NCBI GenBank assembly: GCA_040954595.2
Contig: CM082584.2
Location: 13,330,001-13,394,000, forward strand
DNA: 64,000 nt
Direction: 5' to 3'
Origin: Balanoglossus misakiensis
Lineage: Eukaryota; Hemichordata
Notes under the pieces: model-generated
Told to the model about the DNA's origin: nothing
Databases searched by the model: none
What the model saw: the letters and a program-made list of their open reading frames with translations, nothing else
Translations under genes and position numbers: made by a program
Part shown: piece by piece, positions 39,901 through 51,900 of the stretch
Numbering within the stretch: the first letter of the stretch is position 1
Layout: every line of letters begins with the position of its first letter

Positions 39901-42900
39901 TTTTTTCAATGTGTCTTGAAGATGTCGAGAGCGGCATTTTAAGTAGAGGAGGGAACACTGTGATAAAATGTCATGTAATTATGCTGCTGTTCTGTCGTGC
40001 ACGCTCAAAACTCTACGTGATTGAAAAAATATTCGTCAATTGTAGGAAAGAGGAACTAAAATTCTTTTGTGTTGAAGATTAAAAGACAACTGGTTGCTAG
40101 GAAAGATGTGATTTATTGTATCACAGGTGAATTAAGTTGGAACAAGCTATATCATGTAGCTGCAAAATAATTATCAAAACTGCAATTTTTGTGCTTAAAG
40201 TTGAACAAAAGCTACTGGTTAATGAGCCTTGTAATTAAGAGTCTCTTGCATATCATAACACTGGTATAAAGGTATCACTCACTAAAGATTTTCAGCAGGT
40301 ATTCTTTGGGTGACTTTATACAGGATGTATTGTAAGATTATGAATTGCCTGTGAGGTGCAGTGTGGTTGACCTGAATTTAGCTAATTAAGTTTAACACAG
40401 GGTGGGGCAGCAGAATTTGGAAACCTCAATTATGACGGATGAATCATGGTGAAAATTGTTTAAGTTAAGTATGTAAAGCTATATTACATATATTGGATGC
40501 AAAGTTAGTATTGTATAATGCTCATGATTTGATTCTGTGTCTGTTTTCAAAGTTTGTGGTTTTTGCGTTCAAAGGTAAAAATAGATGTGGAGGGTGTGTC
40601 CTCGTAGCAGCTTAGTGGTAGTGGGAATGTTCCGGGAGACGTCATGACCTCATTGTGACCTCATCAACTCTGCGGACAATTGTTGGAGGTTCCGTTTTTG
40701 TTGGGTTGGTTGAAAATTGTTTGTTTCCTTTTGTTGGCGACTGAAAAGACTTCTGCATGACGGCTGCTTTGTTAACACCATAGAACGAGCAGATTCCATA
40801 AAGTGAAAAGTGGGGGATGTTTACAAGTCGGTTGAAGGTGCTTCTAAATTGGGGAATTGCAATTCCTGTTGAGGTGAGTGAAAGAGAGAAAAATAATGTA
40901 GAAACTTTGCTTTAGTTTACAGTCTTTTTAGCATGTTGGTGTATCAACTGATAATTATTCTATAATTGGAGTATAGCATTACTGGATGAGGGGGGAAGTG
41001 ATACCTTGGACATGGCCACCCCCACCTGATAAAATGGTAAAGTTCTGTTGTGGAAGTTATATTATAATGTCCATTTTAAGACTTGAACCATTTCAATAGA
41101 GAGTTGAGGAATGAGAAATGGTTTCGTCAACCCTTCCCATGCTGTGCAACTGCTGGTAATCTAATTCGACAATCGTGTCTAAGAAAATAAGTGAGAAATT
41201 TTGTACATTTCTGGTCTTGCTTTATTCCGTCAGGTGAGTTTATACTCTCTCTTACTTCTGAGGAATGTTGATGTTTCGTTCGCTTGGTCTTTCATTACAG
41301 AAACTTGATCCGGTGGAGCTTTGTGAGTTGTTTTGCATTAAAGCCCAGCAGCGCTTCACGCTAATAAACACGCTTAATGCCGAGCCTCGCTTTATCCTCC
41401 CTGTCCCGTTAACATCCCAAACTTCGACATCCGTGACTCTGAATGAACGCCTGAGTTAATGTTTCACCCGAGTCTTGATCTCCATACTTTGCTTGGCGTG
41501 TGTAAACCTCATTCAACCCTCCCCTCGGATGACCTGATTGGGTCTGGTGGTCACCTGTGTCCGAACTGACCTGTGATTGTGACATTCTGGCCAGACTCTC
41601 TCTCACGGTGCTATCTGCCCAACGATCGATGCATATCTGACCACACTCGGTAATTACCTGTTGATGTCCATACTTGCACACAAATTGATCTGCAACCACA
41701 GTTGCAGGCAAACGCGAAGAAGCAAACATTGTTGGGAGAGAGACTGACTCAGAGAATTTGGTCAGTCAGAGATACACTTCTATCGAAGAATCCAGAGACC
41801 GGTAGAGAAGGGAGTTTGAGCTTTGCTGGAGATCGACTCAAAACATCAGTACTCTACTACATCAAAGTTGCGATCATTCAAACTTCGAAACTCAAAGTGA
41901 AACTTAGAGATGGAATCCAGTGATGCAGTTAGTGTAAGGTCTAGTTCTCGATATTGGCCAAAGGGTGTCTTCTCTTGTCCACACTGCCATGGGGTATGTA
42001 TGAGTATTCTTGCTGTTTGCTCTGGCTAATTATAACCGTCGAAGAGTTGATTGTTTCTAATCATGTTAGATTACAAGCTTACCGTGTATTTAATGAAAAC
42101 TTTAATGTCTTTAACCGTTATGTTGCTGAAGTTGCTGAATCAAGCCAAAATCCAAACATGTGCAAGCATGCATGCAAAATAAATCATAAAAAAATTGCTG
42201 TGTGTAATAGTTAAATTAGCTCATGATATATTTGTTTGTTATCTTCATCTGCCATTTCACAGCAGAATGTGTGGTTTGTTCAAACAGTCTGATGTTAAAA
42301 TTGTTTGTTGTTTGCGTGCATATTTTCTTTCCACAGGTATGTGTTGTATTTTTTACATTCGAAGGGTGCCCGTCCACTCTGTGTGGATATGTCAACAAGG
42401 GCACCTTTGTATTGAGTTGTGTTGAACTATGAAATTTGCGTAGTGGACATTATATACACATGCACACACATATAAACATGTGTACCTGTGTCTACTACAT
42501 GTATATCTGGCATACTAAACTAGGACACACACCATTTCATCCTCACCATTTTGGGGGTTAAATTTGTCGTGTGTGATACGCAGTCCACCTGTATGCAAAC
42601 GTAAATGTATTTCACAAGTGCTGGAAGTCCCAAGTTCAAGTTGTCTCAGCAGACACAGCAATAATCATGTCACTCAATGCATGTGTTGATAAATTCAACT
42701 CAAACAAGGTACTACACATAGCGGACTCACCATGGTAGTGCACCTGTTGTTGTTTTTTACTACTGGTACATGTATCATTCAACCACTACGTCTAACCAAT
42801 GAGTGCCTGATGGTTTATTTTCTGACAAGAAATGTTGTCATGTTCATAGTTTGCTTTACATTTCCATGTTTAAACTCAAACATGTCACCAGGAGAATTGT

Positions 42901-45900
42901 TAATCACTGCACACATGCCACGGTCTAAATAAAACTAGAGTGAACAGTGGGCCATTTACCACACAGATTGAGATGTGAAATTTCGTTGTAAGATGCAACA
43001 AGGGGGAACACCCTGCTGTACCCAGTTGAAACCAAGCATGTCTTGTTGGCCAGATTCTTGCCAACGCATGTCAACTCCCTGTTCTGAGGTCATGCAACAC
43101 AATCAATGCGCACCTCACCTATGAAACTCCCAAACTTTTTCTCACACCTTTAGCATGGATGCTAATGTCACCTTTCAACCCTTTCACCACCTTGGTATGG
43201 TATGGTCTAAATGTATTTTTTCTAATGGTAAAGTTAGACCTCTACAAAGGGGAAGGGTTGAAAGGGTTAAACTGAGGTGATTCATCTTATTGGCTTTTTT
43301 TTTTGCTGAATGGAGCAATTTTTTCTGTGCCAAATGAGGTTCAACTTTGTCAGCTGGTTAATTTCACCATTACTTTCTGCAAGTATGGATTCATAACTAG
43401 ATTTCTACCGCTGTAGAAAGAATGTAAATCTTTTAAGATCAACAGGTATTTTGGTTGAAACTTTTAATCCATTACTTGTTTGTAAAATATTGAGACTGCA
43501 GGTAAAGAAGGGCGTTATCCTAGCTATGAATGGGGTGTGAATGTCCTTGTAGGATTTTTGTAATCCTGCATGCTTTTCTTCTGGTAAATCTCATCCAGGA
43601 GTAATCATCCTTGAAGAATGTGTGGGTTTCTTTTATTCACACTTTTCCGGAAGAAGATTATACGTCAAAGGAAATGAAACAGTGAAAGTGTTGTGTGAAT
43701 AGGGTTTGGCCGATCTCTGAGCTTGCTGATTGTTATTTGAGTGTGTCTCACTGACTTTTGACCTCAAAGAGAAACCATTGACGTCTTCCAAAAGTGTCAG
43801 TTGAGGATAGCCCATTGAATTCAAGTTTATGGCCAATAAGTCAGAAGGAAATATATGATCACTTCCGATTTTGTAACTTGAGGATGTCTGCAGGTGAATA
43901 CAGAGTTGAATGTTCCCTCTACAGTCTATGGAGTGTATAACTTTTACATTCCACCTGAAGTGCATTTCAAACGAACCATAAAATTGCACACTTTATGTTA
44001 AATGAACATGCTTGATTCTTTCTTGAAAAAAGTACAAGAAGGATTGGTAAATATAGAAATGAGTTCTCCTTTGAAAGTCATTATTGTCTGAAAACTTGGC
44101 TGTGTTTGTTCTTTGGTAAGCCTTTTCTAAGGTTGTCTTACCAAAAAAACACACCCTCAAACGATCAAGCTAATTGGTCCTTAAACTGTGTACTCCAATG
44201 CCAGCCTTATATGGATTTGTAAAAAAATCCAGATCACTTTGAAGTTGATATATTGATGGAAATTAACAGGCTGTTTCATCAATATGTCTTGTGACTTTAA
44301 TCTGTCTCGACATTTACTACCCTGCACCATGGCGACTGAAAAATGTTTGGCGTGTACGCATTGCGATCAAATGATATTGCCACAGTGCAAAGTTCTTCTG
44401 CACATTGGTCACAACTGTCGGCAGGTTGGAGCTTCCTCCATGATGAGCAGTACCGTGAGTCAAAAAATGTCACCATTTGTGGGGTTTTTTCAATCTGTGT
44501 GTTGTGGTTGACACGTGTAGTATGTGGTGAGGTGTGTTGGTTTGATGTTAATATGGCTGTCTGAACTGTAGCCATCTCAGGTCCTGATTCCGATCTGAAA
44601 TGTGTCACCTGTATATTTGTGTGGGACTGCGCAGGACAGTAATGTTAGCCGGGTAAACTCTACCTTGGCTAAATGCCATCAAACGATGACCAGGAGGACC
44701 CATTCCATCTTGACTGATTTAGGGTTTTTAAATAGACATACAAGAAGTTTATTTGGAAACTATTGGCCCAAGTTGTGTTTTTGAGTGTTGCCGTTTTGGT
44801 GTGCAAATTGGCCAGCAATCAAGTTTAGCTGTAGGTGTGTAGTTTTGACTGCCTGACCCCGTAGACTGTGTGGGTGGGATCCGGTTCAGGAATACAATAG
44901 CGATCTAGGTCACAGGGTCTCGACCAGATGAAACATTATCTGTGGAAAACATCTCTTCTCCATCCTCTTGTAAATAATACATCGACAAAGCAAAAAAGTA
45001 CGGCATAAACTAAAATTCAGCTGTATTCATCTAAACTCTGGAAACCAACATTCTCATGTATACCGGTACACAACCATGCAATGAACTGTTGGTATTTAGT
45101 TTGTACAGTTGTTGCTAGACATACGGTACTGCATACAGGAATCTAGCTGCCGGTTTACACAATGTTCTCAGTACATTTGAGTTGACAAAACAGAAATTTG
45201 AAACTGCAAGTTTGTACAGGTCCTCAGCGACTTGCGTCATTGCAATGTTGTTGGGATCTTTTTTGGCTCAAAACAATTGTGTGATGATTTGCTGGAAGTT
45301 GTTGGCTTTTAGTGTGTCTGATAATTTTGTTTCCATTTTTGAATATTGTGTTGAGAATAAGATCCGTTGAAGAAATTTGATGAATGCCTGAAAAATATGT
45401 GATATGTCAGTGCCAAATTTTTGACAGGCGAGTCAGAACTTTTATTGTATAGTGACTAGCTTATTGCATATTGAATTATGAATTAAGAAGTTTATTGTAC
45501 TTTAAAATGTGAGTTTAGTCAGCAAACAATTTAGTGGCAACAGGTGTATGCTGATTTGATATGAGTGTTGGAAATTCTTCTTGTTTGTTTGTAAATGTCT
45601 TCACTACAACAAATTGTGGCACCCATTCTAAGTTCTTTGTAACCTGTAATTTGATTGGTGTAGCGCCATGTTCTCCATCGAAAGAATTCAAGCCCTTTGA
45701 ACTTCGGACAACTCCCCCAAATATTATCTGTTGACAACTTAATTGGGCCAATCATTTGTGATGTTCTCCACAGATTGCTGATGATCGATAATCTCTCCTG
45801 GTGAGTGTACATCTCAGATCTACTATAATGCACACAACAACCTGTTGATTTCAAAGCACATTATCATTTGTACAGAGCTCTGTTGGATAGGAAAGATAGC

Positions 45901-48900
45901 ATAACACACACTTTTTCTAGTTCAGTACAAATTATCTCCAGACAGTGCACTGTGTAAATATTTACCATCAATTTGGTACTTGAAAATACTGTCGATTTGG
46001 ACCAATGTGTCAAGTTTTATAGCTTTGATATAAGTTACGACTCTGCCACATCATCCAATGCAAGAATAAGAGAACGTAGATCTAGACTTTTGATTTTGAA
46101 GTGGACGCATACAGTACCGGTAAATGTACAAGAAGTGTTTTCAATTGATGGCTGCTCTGAATTCAATAGTTGTGTCTCTGAGTTTAACATATGCCAGTAT
46201 TTGTCAAGCATCTTTCTCTTGTGTGTCAGGGCCACAGCTAGCTGACCAGTAATTCACCCTCTCCTCAATATTGACCCTAGCAGCTCAGGAATGTGTGACA
46301 ATTAAGAACAATTGGGCTGAGCTACAGTTGTTAGTCAGTCACTCATGTCCAATAAGTTAATCAGGACTTAGCAGAATTTAAAGAATTTCGTAATATGTCA
46401 GTTTCCTCTTCACCTCTGACATACGTTTGATATCGAAAGATGAACATTAAAAAGATTTAACCATCTGGAATGTGCAAAAGTACAATTATTGACTTTATAC
46501 CCAGGGTGGGGTTGTTTTTTAGGTTGACCATTGTTACAGTGTGGAGCAGAATACGTTGAGATGAGCAGATTATGAAGATTGATAAACTGTATAAACTTCT
46601 CTGCGAATTCTCATCTTATCAAGTTGCCATTGCTGACATTGTTTCTCGTATTTGTGTTTAAAAAAAACAGCAAACGTAAAAACTAACATCGTTTCTACTT
46701 CTGTGACCTTTTACCTCACATGACCTCTCACCTGGAATTAAGCTTAGTACGTTTAACATAAAAAGACACCTAGAATATGACTGTTTTTAATAAGCCAGAT
46801 TTTAAATGAATTTATCAGTAGAGTGTTTCATCATCTCAGCTTTCCAGTACAAAAAACAAGCACATGGTTCCCATTGAAAGTATTTCCCCCTAAGGAAAGT
46901 GAAAGGTGAATCGAAATAAAAATATATTGATTATGTTAATACTCCAATTGATTGCAGTTATTCGGGGAACCATGAATGGTTCATAAAATACACTTTCAAC
47001 TCTATGAATGGCTTACAATACTCTGAGATAAAAGCACATTGAAAATTTCCATCAGATTTTTATCAGTTGGGTTACTTTTTGGTGCGTGGAACTCTGTGTT
47101 TACACTGCGTTTGAAATCTACCAGTTTTGTATGCATGGCAGTGTGTGGGTATTGTTTGTGGGTTTGCAAATCAATACTCCAATTCAGTGTGCTGACCCAT
47201 AAAGCGTTCAGTGCCATTTAAGGTTTTTTTTTGTGTCTGTCCATTGTGTTTGTGTGGCTGGAGTCCAAGTTTTGGGGTTGGCCTGGTGAGAGTAAACGCT
47301 TCTGTGTGGTGTGCACAGTTAGGAAGTGTCGATCGACTGTGTGGCGGAGATATTCACGTTAGTTGAGGTGACATTGTAGGGAGATTATATCAAAGAGTTT
47401 GTGGAAGGACTATGAGCAACATGGTGGATGCAACAGGTGAGATCATAATCAATGGACGGTTTGTTGATCAGCTGTGGTGAACTCTTGATGTGAATGGAAG
47501 ATTGACTGTAAATGGGTGAAATGTCAACGTGTCTTTATTGAAGAGCAAGTGTCCTTAATACAGCAGTGTGCACAGTATGAAACGAAGACACTGAGTGTTA
47601 AATGTTACCTGCAAAAATCAGTTTACGTTCATATCTTAATGTTTGTCAGTGATACTGAGTCATTCCTAGAATGTTTTGTGTAAATTTCTCCAGGTTACTT
47701 TGATGTTTCCTTGTTACTTGACTTTGAAAAGAGTTTTTCCTGTGATTTGGAATTTGTAAGTAGATTCTGTGTAGATATCCATATACCGTATATGCTAATT
47801 GGGGTGATTAACATGATCACTTTTATGAGGTGTTTTGGTGATGTTGTTTTTCATTTAATGCACTTGTTACTAAAAACATTAAGAGACTAGTTCATCCGTG
47901 TTTATTTCATTCAATTAACAGGTGGTTGTTGTTAATCATAAGATCCTGTTGTGTTTTAACCAATAACCCTTCGAAATTAGTTTTAAAAGTCTCGATACAA
48001 AAAGATCATTGCTCGCAAGTCCAGTGTATCATAAAATGGCTACCGTCACTTGAGAATTCCAACAACAAAAACTAAAGTAGAACCCGGGGGTTTGTGTTCT
48101 GATTTACAAAGAAGTCGACTGTCAACAGGAGACAGTTATTGAATTATTCCCTAAGGGATCATTTTTGTCACAAAGACTGCGCCATCCGGAATACCAGACA
48201 AAATGCCGACTGGTTCCCCGAGGAAAGTACAGGTCATTCCGACAGGCACAACTATGCAACACACTGTCCCGTCGGTTCCATTGAAGTGACAAGAATTGAA
48301 ATTAGGTCAGGGAAAGGTTTCTACTGTTTGTACGGTCTCCATAAACACATGACAGGAATTAAGTGAGATTTTTCAATGTCAGTAACTACTTCAGCATAAA
48401 CTCAGTTGTGTATAATTCATAACAACATACATATACTGGCGTATTTTACTATAATTAATGGTATATACATCAATGTGCAAGTATCATATTTGCCTGATAT
48501 ATTGTCACAAAATATTAAGCAATGTAATTGTATTATCTAATTATAATAAGAAACTAAATGCTTCCAAAGAGATGTTAAAATAGTGACAGTGGTGTCTTAA
48601 TTGAAATCAGAATAATAGCTTTCCAAGTCAAGCTGTCTTTACAACAGAGTGGTGAAATTATTTGTGGCCTTTTGTCAAATATTGACTGTTATGTGCAGTG
48701 ACAGTGTTGCCATGTACGTCCATTTGTATCACTGAAACAGTGCAAGAGTACCATAGAAGAGCTGTCAGCTTATTCAAAGAACATCTCCAAGGAAAGGTCT
48801 GGTTGCCGTGGCAGCATTGTGTCGGGACTATTGCCCTGGATGTATATACACAGAATAGAGTGTAAAGTTACACCTACATGTACTCTGTGGTGCCGTATCC

Positions 48901-51900
48901 GTTCTTTGAAGTCCTTGATTCTCTGAGGTCATGAAATGAAAATATCCTATTCTGCATGATGCACTCAGTGTATGCAACTTATTCAGGCTGTCAAAATGAC
49001 AGTTACAATTACTTCATGTGTATATTCTTTAATCTCTCTGTCACACTCATGCAGAGAGAAATTGTCAGACCTTCCCCTGAGATGAACATCATTTATTCAC
49101 TAAATTCAAAGCTAATTTTCTTCCAGTATTAAAACTCTGACATGGTTAAATAGGGTCAACTGAACTGTGACTGCAGCTTTGAATAGACATTGAGATTTCC
49201 ATTCCCACCATTGCATTTGTAATTAATGACTTTCATAGCCATGAATGCCTGTCAGTCTTCTATGTGATCCATGAATTTAGTCTTTTTCAGCAAATGACTG
49301 ATGGAGACATGTAGGTCATGTTGAAGGCTTCATCCTTGGTCTATAAATGTATTCGACCTGTCATTGACCTTTTTATCCTCTTCTGATTGGCCTTTTTTGT
49401 GTGAACTCTTCTGAATAGGGAAATGTAACTTCGCAGTTGCATTCTGACTCCGGTGTCATGATGTTGCACCCTTTGGAGTCATGTGACCTCTGAGTTGTCG
49501 TTGTGACCTGTGATGGATGGTTTTTGATAGTGTTTACATCTCCTTATAAGGACATGGCTTTCAGGTACAATTAGGAATGCATTAACAAATGTTACATTAA
49601 ACAATGACAGAGCAAAGAGTAGACAGATAACCTCTGCTTGTGCAGATAAAATGATGTATGTAATTTAAGGAAATCATCAAATTTAACAAATTTTTGTCTT
49701 GGTTTTCTGACAATATCAAGTACAGTTATGTGTAGCTAGCTGAGTTTGTTTTGAGAGATGACAGGCCATGGTTGATGTATTATGTCATGGCTTTGCCTAT
49801 TTGATACCTTCCCCCCCCCCCCCCCCCCCCAAAAAAAAAAAGAATAGTTTTCATTGTCACATTATTGTTACTGCCCATCAACTGAGGAATTTGATTTTGT
49901 AAGTGTGTGTAAACAGCTGAAGTATGATCAAGAAGGGGAGGATTTATTCATTCCCAGCATGCAACTGGTTGATTTTTAGTGAAACGAACATCCTCTAAGT
50001 TTTCTGTCTTTCTGTAACATCTGATTTCCTGTGAAAAATATGTCAACGACATCAGAATTTAGGTGACATGAACAGTAACATTATTTCTTATCTTTGAAAA
50101 GCATTTCTGACCACTTCAAAAAATTGGCTCTAAGCCAGATGAAGTAATCCTGTTCAATTGAGTTATGTTACTGTCTGTGCAGGTAGTGGGAACCAATTCT
50201 TCTTGTAAAACTGATTTTCATGAAATATTTTTCAGTTAATTCTGAAACAAAAAATAGGCGATCTATTTATAAAGTGTTCCCACATGTAAAGGTAGGTCAT
50301 TTGCTTAGCAGATGTGATGTTAATCCCTGTGCTTAGATACACATGGTTATGTACACAGCTCTCCTTTACTCTGTTTAAATACAAACCTGCAGGCAGTGTT
50401 TGTATGCACACACAGACTGCTGTTGCCTGCTGTGTTTTCATATGTTGTTGGCAGACATGACACAGGCACTGTTAGCTGGATTTCTCTATCATATACCAAT
50501 AAAGCAATAAATACATGTCATATTTTCTGCATCATAATCTTCTGTTGATAACAAACTCTGCAGGATTTATATTCTGTTGTGGAAGTTAGATTTTCATTTT
50601 TGTCGCCATATCTGATTTGGCAAGTCATCCAGAGCAAATGTATAAATCACTTGTAATGGTATGTGGTACGATTATCTAAAGTTCTTCTGATATCAAGGTT
50701 CCGTATTCTGAAAGTTCTGTATTCTGAAAGATTAATTGCAGCCTTGATAGCAAGAACTGACAAATAATATTAAAATATGGATGTGTTTCATTTGTAATAC
50801 CAATATTTGTTTTTATGATTAAGTATTGGAATAATGCTGTCATGAACTGTTAACAGGAATAATATTTTTGATGCAGAACTCTTGAAATGTAGCCAATAGA
50901 TTGTCAGTTCTGCAATTGAAATTTATCACCAGATAATGCCAATTAATCTCATGTCCATTGTCAAATTCAAAATGTGTAAACTATATATAATCTAGATATC
51001 TAATGTCAACAGTAATTTTGATATCAAAAGTGATCACAGCTTTGGTTGTCTTGAGATACATGATTGGATGGTTTAATTGGTTTGGGACAAACTGGACCAA
51101 TGAGCCACTGTCTTATATATTGAAGTCAGGGAGACTTAGTCGAGCACTGTGGCAGCCGTGAAGTGTGTTGTAAGGATATCAGTCACTGGGAGCAAAGCAG
51201 ATAAGCCACTTTGCTAGATAAATAGGAGTGTGTGAATTCCTTCACATCCACTGTAGTTTAAAGTTTGACTTGGTATACAGGTATACACTTTTGAGTAACA
51301 CTTAGACCTTTGTACTGGGTACACAGTTACTTATTCACAAAGGCAGAATGTAGCGCTGGTAGTTTACTTGGTTGAGCTCTTCTTTCCAAACCCTGTCTCT
51401 TGAATTAATCAGGAGGATTGACCAGTTGCACATAATCAGGTAAACGTCTCATTCCGTGAATGCTTCAGAATAATTTCCATGGTAATAGGATGATGTTTTT
51501 AGTTTTTATACAGTGAATGTTTGGTAGGTACCTGCATTGTATACTGAGGAGTGGTGGGATGTCTCTAAGGACCTGTCAACTCTCCACTAGCTGTCAAATC
51601 ACATGCAAATATAAATTGAGCCATTCTTGTTTGAATCTGACAAGTGAACTCTGTAAACTGAACTTCACTTACAAGAAGTGAAGAAATTGTGTCAGTCCTT
51701 TGGTCTGCCAACTAAAAGAGATTTTGTTAAACATTATCAAGTTTTTGTGTGGTGCTGGCACAGTGCTACATATCCCATGTTGCGGAATGTCAAATATTGG
51801 TTTCAGGTTGTTGTATTCCAGGCTTTGGTTGCATGGTTGATTTATGCGCATTTTGTTTGTTCAGCTAAAAATGAAAAGCCTGTGAACATGTGGGTACAAC

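Noticed and set aside
41265-41459. Open frame after an acceptor-like CATTACAG at about 41300 (KLDPVELCELF)
   Set aside because: Runs into a stop without a usable donor, and has no recognised similarity; perhaps part of a UTR exon.
43633-43989. 118-aa minus-strand open frame in intron 12
   Set aside because: No start context, splice sites or recognisable motifs; expected by chance in 15 kb of intron.
47412-47436. Alternative first exon MSNMVDAT with a GTGAGA donor
   Set aside because: Ends in phase 1, which does not join exon 13 (phase 0); could only be non-coding.
49811-49841. C20-A11 tract as a functional switch
   Set aside because: Simple homopolymer deep in an intron and prone to assembly error.
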